Virus record (IMG/VR): IMGVR_UViG_3300023174_000197
Span: 1 to 56,751 of that record
Source: a virus
Length of the DNA: 56,751 bases
Reading direction: 5' to 3' (one strand)
Position 1 is the first letter of the stretch, and the number at the start of each line of letters is the position of its first letter. The notes beneath the pieces are model-generated. The model was not told where the DNA came from. It made no database searches and worked only from the letters and a program-made list of their open reading frames with translations. Shown one piece after another: positions 36,728-44,964 of this stretch. The position numbers were made by a program, and so were the translations under genes.

Positions 36728-37147
36728 TTAGTCAATATGGATTCGGGTTTGTGTTTGTTCAACTGATTCTTTTGTTTTTCTTTGCTTTAAAATGAGTGCG
36801 TGTGATGGAGGTGCACCCTTGCCATTCATCATCCAATCTGGAACATTCATGCAGTCCAAATAGTCAGAAGCACTTGGAATGAATCCATTGAAGTCTTCTG
36901 CAATGTGCTGTTCACCAATGTCGCGAGTGGAGATGAGCTTGCCATCAGATTTGCGTTTGAACACTTCACCAAAAATGCGTGTCAAAATAACACTCACAAA
37001 ATACGTATTATGAGTGAGCGCGCGATGTGTTGGAAGTGAGGTTGCAACTTTTGAACTATCCATTATAGAATGTATGTCAAGATAATCTTCTGGTTCTCCA
37101 CCAAATTTACGGGCTGATGACCGAGCATGAATCCAAGGTTTACTCAT
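36728..37147 (-). CDS. conserved phage protein with SSARKxGGxPEDY motif
   Basis: 139 residues. HARSSARKFGGEPEDYLDIH, MDSSKVATSLPTHRALTHNT and a GEQHIAEDFNGFIPSASDYL segment match a family seen in many tailed phages (DUF6915-like in my recollection) of unknown role. Confidence 0.78.
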   Translation of the reverse strand: MSKPWIHARSSARKFGGEPEDYLDIHSIMDSSKVATSLPTHRALTHNTYFVSVILTRIFGEVFKRKSDGKLISTRDIGEQHIAEDFNGFIPSASDYLDCMNVPDWMMNGKGAPPSHALILKQRKTKESVEQTQTRIHID

Positions 37148-37150
37148 TTG

Positions 37151-37891
37151 TTATTTGTTATTTGTATTGTTATTATCGACTACCAATCTACAGTATTTTA
37201 AAAATTGTTCAACTGAAAAATCTTGTTTCATGAAGTTTATTTGCTTCATTACAATGCAGCAATTTTCTTTTGTATATCCTTTGCTGCTATCTATTCTATC
37301 TACACTTGCAGAGCTTGATCTCGTACCACAAGGAGTACGCTTATCATAAAACGCAACAGGCTCTTTCGTAAAGATGCAACACTTGTTTTGTTTGATGTAT
37401 ATATCCCAGATCTCTTGAATTGTAATTGTAAACTCATAACCTCTAGCTAGTGCTTGTTTTTTGAGTTTAGATATATACGCAGCAGGTATTTCTTTATACA
37501 TTAATGGCTTCTTCCACAGCTTTACCATTTCTTTATGAAGACATTTGCACGAGTTGCTTTTTCCTAAGTTGAGTGATTGAGCTAATACGCTTACTATATT
37601 ACCGCAGTCACATTTACAATTCCACTTTACAGGATGTCTTTTGCTAAAATCTCTATCAATCACCAGAAGTCTTCCAAAACGCATACCTGTCAAATCTTTT
37701 GTTCTTGTTCGGTCTTTTAGACATCCGCACGATTTGGTTTGATTTCTATTAAGATACACACCAAAAACATCTTTGTATTTGCCGCATTCACATTTACATT
37801 TATATTTGCGCCGACCATGTACACGGCCTATATACTGCTCAACTTCTAATTTACCAAATTTTGTGCCGTTCGGAATAATTGGACTACTCAT
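37151..37891 (-). CDS. HNH-type homing endonuclease with zinc-knuckle repeats
   Basis: 246 residues. Two DNA-binding units with Cys clusters (CKCECGKY with KSCGCLKD; CKCDCGNI with NSCKCLHK) and a C-terminal nuclease part SASVDRIDSSKGYTKENCCI followed by IN-MK, typical of phage HNH/His-Me finger homing enzymes. Free-standing: no split gene is evident around it. GCATAAATA lies 5 nt before the ATG, so it is late-expressed although its neighbours are early-type. Confidence 0.85.
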   Translation of the reverse strand: MSSPIIPNGTKFGKLEVEQYIGRVHGRRKYKCKCECGKYKDVFGVYLNRNQTKSCGCLKDRTRTKDLTGMRFGRLLVIDRDFSKRHPVKWNCKCDCGNIVSVLAQSLNLGKSNSCKCLHKEMVKLWKKPLMYKEIPAAYISKLKKQALARGYEFTITIQEIWDIYIKQNKCCIFTKEPVAFYDKRTPCGTRSSSASVDRIDSSKGYTKENCCIVMKQINFMKQDFSVEQFLKYCRLVVDNNNTNNK

Positions 37892-37983
37892 TTAAGTATT
37901 TATGCAAATGCATACTATATTTTAAATGGTAGTTCAAATATAATCTTACTGCATACCTACGCGTGTTGAAATTTACTCATGTG

Positions 37984-38490
37984 TTATTGATTAGCAATTG
38001 CTTCAATGGCATCCCAATCTGGCTTGAAATCACTAGGTGTTTCCCAATAACAAAGCCCTTGATCTTCTGGATCATCAGGCAAACCATTCATAAGAAACCA
38101 TGCACCACGAAGTGCAGCTGCATCTTTGCTGTTTTTGTGATCTTCAGCGAATAAAAAATTATATGCATCAGTAGAATACGTAGGTGGATTCCCACTATAC
38201 ATGTTGATGCCAAATGCTCGCATGCTATAATCTCTCCATTTTTCTTGCTTGCGTGCTTTGATGCCTGCAGGAATACCATATCCAAGAAAGCATGCAGTGG
38301 TACCACATTCATATTCTTTGATGCTGGGACAAATGCTCAATGCGGTATGATCACGACCATTTTTCTCGCTTCGGAAAAACCAATTGAGGTTGAAGCGAGG
38401 CGGCTCAGCCTTGTCGCGCACATACATGGTAAGCTTGGCAAGATTCTTGCGTTGAGTAGGAGTAAGTCCAAGTTCGTTTGCTGTTTTCAT
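37984..38490 (-). CDS. unknown phage protein, 168 aa
   Basis: LGLTPTQRKNLAKLTMYVRD start; CPSIKEYECGTTACFLGYGI contains the C-G-T-x-A-C-x-x-G motif of a phage family I know only as hypothetical. Trp-rich end YWETPSDFKPDWDAIEAIAN. Confidence 0.76.
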   Translation of the reverse strand: MKTANELGLTPTQRKNLAKLTMYVRDKAEPPRFNLNWFFRSEKNGRDHTALSICPSIKEYECGTTACFLGYGIPAGIKARKQEKWRDYSMRAFGINMYSGNPPTYSTDAYNFLFAEDHKNSKDAAALRGAWFLMNGLPDDPEDQGLCYWETPSDFKPDWDAIEAIANQ

Positions 38491-38496
38491 TGTTGC

Positions 38497-38524
38497 AATG
38501 TATATGTGTTCTCAGTTCAGTCAA
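38497..38524 (-). promoter_or_regulatory. leaderless -35/-10 promoter
   Basis: TTGACT, 16 bp with GAGAAC, TACATT, 6 nt, ATG 38490. Lies over the stop of the HAD gene. Confidence 0.78.
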
Positions 38525-39095
38525 CTTGATTTTGATTTTTGGGATATTTGCAAGGACCCATTCCACATGTCATACATGTTCGTGGACTTGCAAAACCTGC
38601 TTCGTGCAGCAATTGACTGCAATTGAGCGTCTGTACAGCAATGGGATTCATATCTGGCTTGTCTGATTGAGGTGCCATTGCTTCTGGTTCACGACTATTC
38701 TGGATGTTGTCCAGGAAGATCTCCAGTGCATCTAATGCTTGCCCCAATCCTGCGCGGTCGTCTAGCAAAATATTGTAGTAGATCTTACCATTGTTGCCAA
38801 ACGGGAGCTTGATAGGGTTCTCATTGATTGCATCTACATGAATACCGTGCTCATGCATATACTCATTCATGAGGATGTATCGTTCAGGAGCAGATGCAGT
38901 CCAAAGAACCACATAGAATCCATGTGCATTGCATTGCTTCACAACATTGATGGCTCTTTCATGCAGAGCACCTAGTTTGTGAAAGTCGTAGACTGTATCA
39001 TCAAAGTCCACTGCAACGACGAGCTTCGGATGTTTGTTGTATTCTTTATGAAGCCGCTTGACGATGTTGCTGGTGCTGGTAAATGGGTCCATCAT
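38517..39095 (-). CDS. HAD-superfamily phosphatase
   Basis: 192 residues. Motif I VAVDFDDTVYD (nucleophile Asp30, Asp32), motif II VLWTAS near 63-68, motif IV LLDDRAG near 109-115. Small cap, so probably acts on nucleotides or polynucleotide ends; in this RNA-repair-rich region a 3' phosphatase is plausible but unproven. The C-terminal 40 residues carry a Cys cluster (CMTCGMGPCKYP). Confidence 0.82.
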   Translation of the reverse strand: MMDPFTSTSNIVKRLHKEYNKHPKLVVAVDFDDTVYDFHKLGALHERAINVVKQCNAHGFYVVLWTASAPERYILMNEYMHEHGIHVDAINENPIKLPFGNNGKIYYNILLDDRAGLGQALDALEIFLDNIQNSREPEAMAPQSDKPDMNPIAVQTLNCSQLLHEAGFASPRTCMTCGMGPCKYPKNQNQVD

Positions 39096-39096
39096 A

Positions 39097-39357
39097 TTAG
39101 TGTTCAGTGAAAATTACTTTGCCTTCTACGAAACCAAAAACGGAATCTTCTTGCATGGTAACAACATCAGCAGTCTCACCTGCTTTGCGAGGACGGTGAA
39201 TGTACCAAAGCTCATCACTCTTCCAGGTTGCAGTTACAAACTTTGTATTTGGTGGCAGATCCACATTCATGGTACCACCAAACGTTTTAGCCCTTTCGTT
39301 TTCTGTGCAGCTGACCAATGATAAAGCAGCAATGATGGGAAGTAGTTTCATTTTCAT
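39097..39357 (-). CDS. phage lipoprotein, 86 aa
   Basis: Signal peptide MKMKLLPIIAALSLVSC with lipobox LVSC (Cys17). The mature part is beta-rich (NTKFVTATWKSDELWYIHRP). Lipoproteins of this kind can block superinfection or sit in the host envelope; role here is inference. Confidence 0.78.
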   Translation of the reverse strand: MKMKLLPIIAALSLVSCTENERAKTFGGTMNVDLPPNTKFVTATWKSDELWYIHRPRKAGETADVVTMQEDSVFGFVEGKVIFTEH

Positions 39358-39359
39358 TT

Positions 39360-39641
39360 TTATTTTTTGTTGTTGAGTTTGTTGATGAGCTGAATGTGAT
39401 CACGACGACTGATGTCTAATTCATGTTCAATGAATGAATTATCTGGTTTACAGAAAACAGCTACAGTGCATTCACCAATCCAATTAGGATCATTGCCATC
39501 TTCGTTGATGTTGGCTCTTGTTACACTCAACAGCTTAACATCTGTCAATGCATCAAAATTGATGTAGCCACCAAGAACATCACGCACTGCATCAATTTCT
39601 TGATATTCTTCTTCTTTTGTTTTCTTTTTAAAATTGAACAT
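39360..39641 (-). CDS. unknown protein, 93 aa
   Basis: Start at ATG 39641, set by the promoter. MFNFKKKTKEEEYQEIDAVR then DVKLLSVTRANINEDGND and ECTVAVFCKPDN. Not recognised. Confidence 0.73.
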   Translation of the reverse strand: MFNFKKKTKEEEYQEIDAVRDVLGGYINFDALTDVKLLSVTRANINEDGNDPNWIGECTVAVFCKPDNSFIEHELDISRRDHIQLINKLNNKK

Positions 39642-39646
39642 ATTAC

Positions 39647-39674
39647 AGTATAAATGCATTTTGATTTTGTGCAA
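39647..39674 (-). promoter_or_regulatory. leaderless -35/-10 promoter
   Basis: TTGCAC, 16 bp, TATACT, 5 nt, ATG 39641. Confidence 0.68.
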
Positions 39675-39698
39675 CAAATATCTTTGAGTTTCCGAACA

Positions 39699-39728
39699 TA
39701 AAAAAGGGTGCACCGAAATGCACCCTTT
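39699..39728 (-). terminator. intrinsic terminator after NAMPT gene
   Basis: Minus-strand stem AAAGGGTGCA / TGCACCCTTT (10 bp) with a 6-nt loop, then TT and AT. Ends the Prs - NDT-like - NAMPT transcript. Confidence 0.85.
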
Positions 39729-39735
39729 GATTGGC

Positions 39736-41343
39736 TTAGACGTATTGAGCAAGGTTGTTGCGAACTTCTTGCAATGTCCAGTCTTTGATTAGTTGACCAT
39801 TTTCAAACACTTTGACGAATTCGCAATTGTTGACTTCCTCCCAAGTAGCTTGATCTTTGAGATAAAACTCACCATTTGCATCTTTGAATACAGCAGTAAG
39901 GCCTTTGGCGCTCTTCTTGAACTCAGCACCTTTGGGTGACTTGAAGATCTCTTTGTCAACGCCATTGATCTTAGCATATGTAGCCTTGACTGCATATCCA
40001 TCAGTATCACGAGTTGCATACTGGTAAGTGAAGCTGCCAATGCCAAACACAATGTTGGTGCTGGCAAAGCCTTTGCGCTTGAGACCTTCACAGATCTGCT
40101 GAGCACGCTCCAAAGTGATGCTGTCGCCATAGATCAATCCTACATGTGGATCAAGCTCTTTGAAGCCTTTGTCATTGACTTTGCCACCAAAGACTTCCCA
40201 CAGACACTCAATGGAGCCTTTGACTTCTGCTTCAGAGAGTTTTTCACCAAGAATAAAACCATGCATATCTGTTTCAACTTTGTAGAAGTCGTTTGTTCCA
40301 GTGACCCGAACAACATCATGCTCCGGTGCAAAGCTGATATATGTTTTGTCTCCACTTTCTTCAAAATGGCTGATATGAATAGTATCATAATCGTAACCAA
40401 CAACCACTTTGACTGGATCTCCAGTATCAGGACGGAAGACTACCTTGCCATCACGATTCATGATTTCACTCTTGAGCTCACGAGCAATGTTGGTAATGGT
40501 GTTAAAATAGTCCCAAGTGTCTGCCACCACGCTGACGATACCTTTAGGATACACCTCATTGATCAATCGACGGAAGGTACCAATCTCATCATCAGCACCG
40601 CCTGCTGCCATTACTGAGTGCTCAGTTGCAGCAACGCTGCCACCAACAAGCTCCTTGGTTGCATCAGCATTGTAGTATTGCTCCAAGAAGTCAATGGCAG
40701 GAATGGTATCAGTGCCAGTGAAGCTGAACAAGTGAGCAGCACCACTCATGCAAGCTGCCTCCATCCCAAACATGCCACGGAAGCTGAAGTCATGACCCTG
40801 CCATGCAACGAAATCAGTATTGCCAACAGTCTCTGCAGCATATTTGGTCAACAACTTCTTGTATTGATGAGCAGTAGTAGCACTGGTGCACATGCCCCAA
40901 ACGCTGGTAGAGAGAATGGTCTCCAAGTAGTTGGTGAACCAACCAAAGCGTTCATCAGTATTCCAAAGCACCAAACTTGGCACCTTGAGAGCATGTTCAC
41001 TGCCTTCTGGCAGAGCCAAGATCACAACAGGCAAATGGCCCAATGCATGCAAGTCACGAATGTGCTGTTCACCAACATCATTAGGACCAAGATAGTTGTT
41101 GATGCGATTGCTGAACTTGGCAATTACTTCATCAATGGGCTTGTGAAAGAAGTTTTCATTCCATTGCTTGATGAGATATTCTTTGACGAAGTATTGCAGG
41201 CCAGCAAAGACAACTTTGTTGGTATTAGGACGGCGAGTGCTTCGAGCAGTCAGATTGCTGAAGATGATTTCAGTGTTGTCGGGGTATTGGCGGCGATGGT
41301 CGCACTTGTAGCCATCGATGAGCGTTGCGGGGTTTGTAATCAT
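39736..41343 (-). CDS. nicotinamide phosphoribosyltransferase-like (NAMPT/Namat)
   Basis: 535 residues, near the NAMPT length of about 490 plus an end extension. The phosphohistidine site is His242 in AATEHSVM, and RPDTGDP lies at 304-310; GHDFSFRG and GTDTIPA are also typical. It would join nicotinamide with PRPP to give NMN, or, as in phage NARP1, with ADP-ribose pyrophosphate to give NAD+. It is downstream of Prs-like and NDT-like genes and has its own leaderless promoter and a strong terminator. Confidence 0.93.
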   Translation of the reverse strand: MITNPATLIDGYKCDHRRQYPDNTEIIFSNLTARSTRRPNTNKVVFAGLQYFVKEYLIKQWNENFFHKPIDEVIAKFSNRINNYLGPNDVGEQHIRDLHALGHLPVVILALPEGSEHALKVPSLVLWNTDERFGWFTNYLETILSTSVWGMCTSATTAHQYKKLLTKYAAETVGNTDFVAWQGHDFSFRGMFGMEAACMSGAAHLFSFTGTDTIPAIDFLEQYYNADATKELVGGSVAATEHSVMAAGGADDEIGTFRRLINEVYPKGIVSVVADTWDYFNTITNIARELKSEIMNRDGKVVFRPDTGDPVKVVVGYDYDTIHISHFEESGDKTYISFAPEHDVVRVTGTNDFYKVETDMHGFILGEKLSEAEVKGSIECLWEVFGGKVNDKGFKELDPHVGLIYGDSITLERAQQICEGLKRKGFASTNIVFGIGSFTYQYATRDTDGYAVKATYAKINGVDKEIFKSPKGAEFKKSAKGLTAVFKDANGEFYLKDQATWEEVNNCEFVKVFENGQLIKDWTLQEVRNNLAQYV

Positions 41344-41349
41344 AATGAT

Positions 41350-41377
41350 ATTATAAATGGTTCCTGTTTGTTTTCAA
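41350..41377 (-). promoter_or_regulatory. leaderless -35/-10 promoter with GGAACC spacer
   Basis: TTGAAA, 16 bp with GGAACC, TATAAT, 6 nt, ATG 41343. Lets NAMPT be made apart from its upstream partners. Confidence 0.78.
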
Positions 41378-41865
41378 CTATTGAGTTTAATGATTTGCTC
41401 CAAAAGATCTTGCTTGGAAAACACAATGCGCCTAGCAAGCGTTTTGTTTCGCAATTGTGTTTGAATAATCACATCATTCTTGCGCTTATACTCTGGATCA
41501 ATGCCAATGTAAATTTTGCTATGATCATGAGTATGCAATGCACTACCCAGTTCAAACAATGTAATGGGTGCAAGAGTTTCAGGTGCGAACCAGAATAGAA
41601 TGTGTTCACATTTTTCGTGAATGCAATGGTACTCCCAAGTAATCTGTTCTAGCTCCAATGCAGGATCAAGTGCATTGTAATTGGCTCTCCGTGGATTGAA
41701 TACATTGAACAAATCAATGATTCTAGGATAATCTCGGAGCCTAGCATAAGCCAATTCTTTCTGCCAATCTTGAGCTCCTGTGATGCTGCCTGCAAGAAAG
41801 ATATTTACATGTGCAGGAAGTCTACTAATCTCTACGCTGTATTGTGGTGCTTCGATATACTTCAT
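41374..41865 (-). CDS. nucleoside 2-deoxyribosyltransferase-like protein
   Basis: 163 residues. NIFLAGSITGAQDW near 21-34, FNPRRANY near 56-63, and HILFWFAPETLAPITLFELG near 87-106 with the Glu typical of the NDT catalytic site. NDT enzymes cut or swap the base of (deoxy)nucleosides. Placed between Prs-like and NAMPT-like genes, it may supply or recycle a ribosyl or base intermediate. Start 1 bp after the Prs stop. Confidence 0.68.
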   Translation of the reverse strand: MKYIEAPQYSVEISRLPAHVNIFLAGSITGAQDWQKELAYARLRDYPRIIDLFNVFNPRRANYNALDPALELEQITWEYHCIHEKCEHILFWFAPETLAPITLFELGSALHTHDHSKIYIGIDPEYKRKNDVIIQTQLRNKTLARRIVFSKQDLLEQIIKLNS

Positions 41866-41866
41866 A

Positions 41867-42727
41867 TTACATGTATGCTTTGATACTTTTTACAACTAGA
41901 GAGTCATTGACATCTACAAATGGCTTGCTGTTGGTAGTAAAGACTAAATCAATGCCACTGTCTTTGAGCGTTTGAATATTGGCTGTACCTTCATAGTGAC
42001 TCACAACCAAGTAAACTTTGCTGGCTCCTTTGGCTTTGAGTACCTTGGCAAGTGCACAAAACGTTCCACCTTTGCTGCAAATGTCATCAATGATGTAGCA
42101 CTCTTTGCCAGTCAAGTCATCAGCATAAACAGTAGTCTCAATGATTTGACCTGTAGCAACATTGCGCAGCTTGTCAGCACGAACAACACAGATGTCTTGA
42201 CCAGAGATGTTGTTCAAATACTTGGCAACATTGGCAACCTTTTTGTTGCTGCCAGCATCAGGAGACACCAGCACAGTTTTGCCTGTTCCATCAAGGGCAT
42301 TCATCTCACCCAAGATGGCACCAACAAACTTAGTATTATCAACAACTTTAACTTTGTTGAGCAATGCAGCAGTTACATCACTATGCGGATCAAAGATGGT
42401 TACTCTGTTGAAGTTCATAGCGTTGATGAAATCAGCAAACACTTTGACAGTCAAAGGCTCACCATCAACACATACTCGATCTTGACGAGCAGCAGGAAAG
42501 TAAGGAATGTTCAATCGCATCGTCAAAGGATGTGAACGGCGCAAAGCATCAACAATCAAAGCAAGCTTCCAAATCTCAGCATCTTGTGCATAGTGTAGCC
42601 AAATGGTAGCATTGAAGGTATCCAAGAGATCCTCATTATTAAACTTAATGTGCTGTTCACCACCTCCAAAGAAGAAGTGTTCATATGCAATGGGACGATT
42701 GGTAGTATGCGAGATGATTTCGATCAT
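41867..42727 (-). CDS. phosphoribosyl pyrophosphate synthetase-like (Prs/Adps)
   Basis: 286 residues, shorter than bacterial Prs (about 315). Has RQDRVCVDGEPLTVKVFADF near 81-100, FDPHSD at 112-117 and the PRPP loop IIDDICSKGGTF at 212-223. Makes PRPP from ribose 5-phosphate and ATP, or in NARP1 converts ADP-ribose to its pyrophosphate. The N-terminus (PIAYEHFFFGGGEQHIKF) differs from canonical Prs. The sequence alone does not settle the substrate. Confidence 0.9.
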   Translation of the reverse strand: MIEIISHTTNRPIAYEHFFFGGGEQHIKFNNEDLLDTFNATIWLHYAQDAEIWKLALIVDALRRSHPLTMRLNIPYFPAARQDRVCVDGEPLTVKVFADFINAMNFNRVTIFDPHSDVTAALLNKVKVVDNTKFVGAILGEMNALDGTGKTVLVSPDAGSNKKVANVAKYLNNISGQDICVVRADKLRNVATGQIIETTVYADDLTGKECYIIDDICSKGGTFCALAKVLKAKGASKVYLVVSHYEGTANIQTLKDSGIDLVFTTNSKPFVDVNDSLVVKSIKAYM

Positions 42728-42732
42728 GTATA

Positions 42733-42761
42733 ATTATATTATAGGTTTAGGTGTTGTGCAA
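42733..42761 (-). promoter_or_regulatory. leaderless -35/-10 promoter of the Prs-NDT-NAMPT operon
   Basis: TTGCAC, 17 bp, TATAAT, 5 nt, ATG 42727. Confidence 0.72.
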
Positions 42762-42770
42762 CTAATTACT

Positions 42771-43151
42771 TTATTTGTCTGCAGTATCAAAGATTTTAAC
42801 CAACTCAAAGTCTTTGATGAGTTTCTCTGCAGGTTCTGTATCAACATTGATCCACAAAAAGTAATCAGTGTCTTGAGTATTCATTGTGGATGCTCCAATG
42901 TCGTAGTACATCTTGCCTGTAACATAATCTCGCTCATCTCTCAAGATGCATACATAGTGAGAGTTTTTTGCAGCTAGGCACAATTGCAAGACTTCTTCAA
43001 CGGTTTTGCTGGTGGGTCGTCTGCACCAAGATTCTCTACAATTCAATTCATCGACTCTGACGTCAAAAGCAACACTCATTGCTTTGCGCAAGAAGTCTTC
43101 TTTTGCATCAAGAGTATGTAGATTATAAGCTGCTTGTCTGATTTGATTCAT
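42771..43151 (-). CDS. unknown protein, 126 aa
   Basis: AAYNLHTLDAKEDFLRKAMS, NCRESWCRRPTSKTVEEVLQ, and a beta part FLWINVDTEPAEKLIKDFEL. Not recognised. Its start overlaps the end of 43123-43413 by 29 bp. Confidence 0.74.
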   Translation of the reverse strand: MNQIRQAAYNLHTLDAKEDFLRKAMSVAFDVRVDELNCRESWCRRPTSKTVEEVLQLCLAAKNSHYVCILRDERDYVTGKMYYDIGASTMNTQDTDYFLWINVDTEPAEKLIKDFELVKIFDTADK

Positions 43152-43413
43152 GGTTTAATTGTTCTTTGAGCTTTCGTTTGTTAAATTTTTCATGTGGCCT
43201 CATTCGAGACCTATGAGCCATGTTGCTGATGTTGCCACATTTGTCTTCCATTCGCATCATGCTTTGGATTTCTTTGCCAATGTCACTTTTGTCTTCAACA
43301 AAAGCTTCCTGGTTAATTTCACCGTTGAGCATGATGCGTATGCCATAACCTTTGCCAAGAAAGGTTACTTTGACATCATACTCAACGGGTCCTTGCAATA
43401 CCTTCTTTAGCAT
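43123..43413 (-). CDS. unknown protein, 96 aa
   Basis: Beta-rich first half (VEYDVKVTFLGKGYGIRIML) and a basic second half (RSRMRPHEKFNKRKLKEQLN). Possibly nucleic-acid binding. Follows RNA ligase 1. Confidence 0.73.
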   Translation of the reverse strand: MLKKVLQGPVEYDVKVTFLGKGYGIRIMLNGEINQEAFVEDKSDIGKEIQSMMRMEDKCGNISNMAHRSRMRPHEKFNKRKLKEQLNHESNQTSSL

Positions 43414-43421
43414 GTTGTATA

Positions 43422-44576
43422 TTACTCTATTTCCTTTGACTCTGCAACTTCAAAATCATCTTTGCAGAGACTTTGTAGTACATGCTTCTTGAGTTGACTT
43501 GCATCATATCCCAAGTCGGCATATTTGAATGCAAATTTTATGACGTCAGTGCCTTTGTAAAATTGCTGCAAGTAAAGAGCAAATTCTTTGCGTGACTCTT
43601 TTGGAGCATCTGCAACAACCAATGCAACCTTGAGAACAGTTTCTTGTACTTTGCAGTTGATTGCATCAACGTATGCATCAAACTCAGGAATGAGTTCTTC
43701 TGGTAGTGCTTTGCGAATCTCTTCTTGTTCACCTTGCTGCACAGCTTCAAGCACACGCTTGAAAGTGAACTGAGCAATGATGCGATGCAAACGCATGTAG
43801 TCTTCAGATTTGAACTTGAAGATGCTTCCATCAGAGAAATGTACTACAAAGCCTTCGAATTCAGTGCCCTTGGTAGCATTGAGCCACATGAGCATGTCTT
43901 CTTGAGAATTGAATTGACGATTGTGTGAATAGTATGGCCAATTAGGAATTGCATTACCACCATAGAAGCATTCACCAGTTTGTCGATTGCGCTGACCTAA
44001 AAGAATTAGTTTGCTTCGATCATACTTCACAACAATCTGGCAGATTGGATCAATGATTTCAAACAAGTAGGTATTCTTTGGGTGCAATACTGCTTTTTCA
44101 GACACCACCAGTTCATCAAAGATCTTCTGACCTACAACACCAATATCAGAGTTGAGAGAGCCGCGAGTAGTGATGTGCCATTTGTCATGCCAATGAAAGC
44201 AAATGCCAAGCGAACCATCTTCTTTATCAAAAATTTGCTTGATAGATGCACCAGCAGCAGGATAATGAATACCACCTTCACCATAGTTGAAGAACTTGGA
44301 GAAAGGAAGAGCTACAATGCGATAAGGAGAAAGAGTATCTGCAGCATCAAAGATGATGCCACGGCAATGTTGCACCAGAGGATCCCAAGCAACAGCATTA
44401 TGCTCGTACTGATAGGTCTTGGAGTAAGTAACAAGCACGAGACCTTGACGTTCACCTTGACCAACATTGACAATGAGCTCTCCTTTTTCGATATGAGGTT
44501 GCAAGGCATTCCACAATGCTAATCCATCAATTGAATTGGTTTCGTAGTTCCAGAAATGTTGTGCTAAGTAATTCAT
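43422..44576 (-). CDS. rnlA: RNA ligase 1 (T4 RnlA-like)
   Basis: 384 residues (T4 Rnl1 is 374). Adenylation motif KEDGSL with Lys118; PFSKFFNYGE just before it is typical of Rnl1; EGFVVHFSDGSIFKFKSEDY near 255-275 covers motifs IV and V. The C-terminal helical domain (KVQETVLKVALVVADAPKES) fits the tRNA-specific domain of T4 Rnl1. Repairs cut tRNA anticodon loops with an end-healing partner, which is not obvious in this window. Confidence 0.92.
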   Translation of the reverse strand: MNYLAQHFWNYETNSIDGLALWNALQPHIEKGELIVNVGQGERQGLVLVTYSKTYQYEHNAVAWDPLVQHCRGIIFDAADTLSPYRIVALPFSKFFNYGEGGIHYPAAGASIKQIFDKEDGSLGICFHWHDKWHITTRGSLNSDIGVVGQKIFDELVVSEKAVLHPKNTYLFEIIDPICQIVVKYDRSKLILLGQRNRQTGECFYGGNAIPNWPYYSHNRQFNSQEDMLMWLNATKGTEFEGFVVHFSDGSIFKFKSEDYMRLHRIIAQFTFKRVLEAVQQGEQEEIRKALPEELIPEFDAYVDAINCKVQETVLKVALVVADAPKESRKEFALYLQQFYKGTDVIKFAFKYADLGYDASQLKKHVLQSLCKDDFEVAESKEIE

Positions 44577-44650
44577 GTGTTAATGTTTGTTGTCTACAGC
44601 AATACTATATATTAGGAAGCACACCCATGCAACTAAAATTAAATATAACA

Positions 44651-44947
44651 TTATAGTTCCTCGTTGAGTTCTTTGATTTTCATCTTTGCATATGACTTGA
44701 GTATCTCATTTAGTTCTTGTGAGGAACCATTGTACTCAGCACCAAAGACAGTAAGCAAATTGCTGCGCAATGCACTGTCAGGCATGTCTACAACATAATC
44801 TGCAATGAGTTCAGCTGCATTGCTGTTGGTAACTGGTTCCTTGCTGAGATGTACTCCAATAAAATATGGTGTACTTATTGCTAACAAAATAGTTGCAAAT
44901 ATTAAAGCTGCAAAGCATCCTTGTTTGATTTTTGTTGTAGTGTCCAT
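44651..44947 (-). CDS. N-terminally anchored membrane protein, 98 aa
   Basis: One span near 11-30 (CFAALIFATILLAISTPYFI), then a helical domain with AAELIADYVVDMPDSALRSN and a Lys/Glu-rich end. Unknown. Confidence 0.72.
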   Translation of the reverse strand: MDTTTKIKQGCFAALIFATILLAISTPYFIGVHLSKEPVTNSNAAELIADYVVDMPDSALRSNLLTVFGAEYNGSSQELNEILKSYAKMKIKELNEEL

Positions 44948-44964
44948 GTCTTGTTTTCTATATG

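Noticed and set aside
40618-41598. 326-codon plus-strand frame opposite NAMPT
   Set aside because: Antisense shadow with no promoter box; the minus strand is a conserved enzyme.
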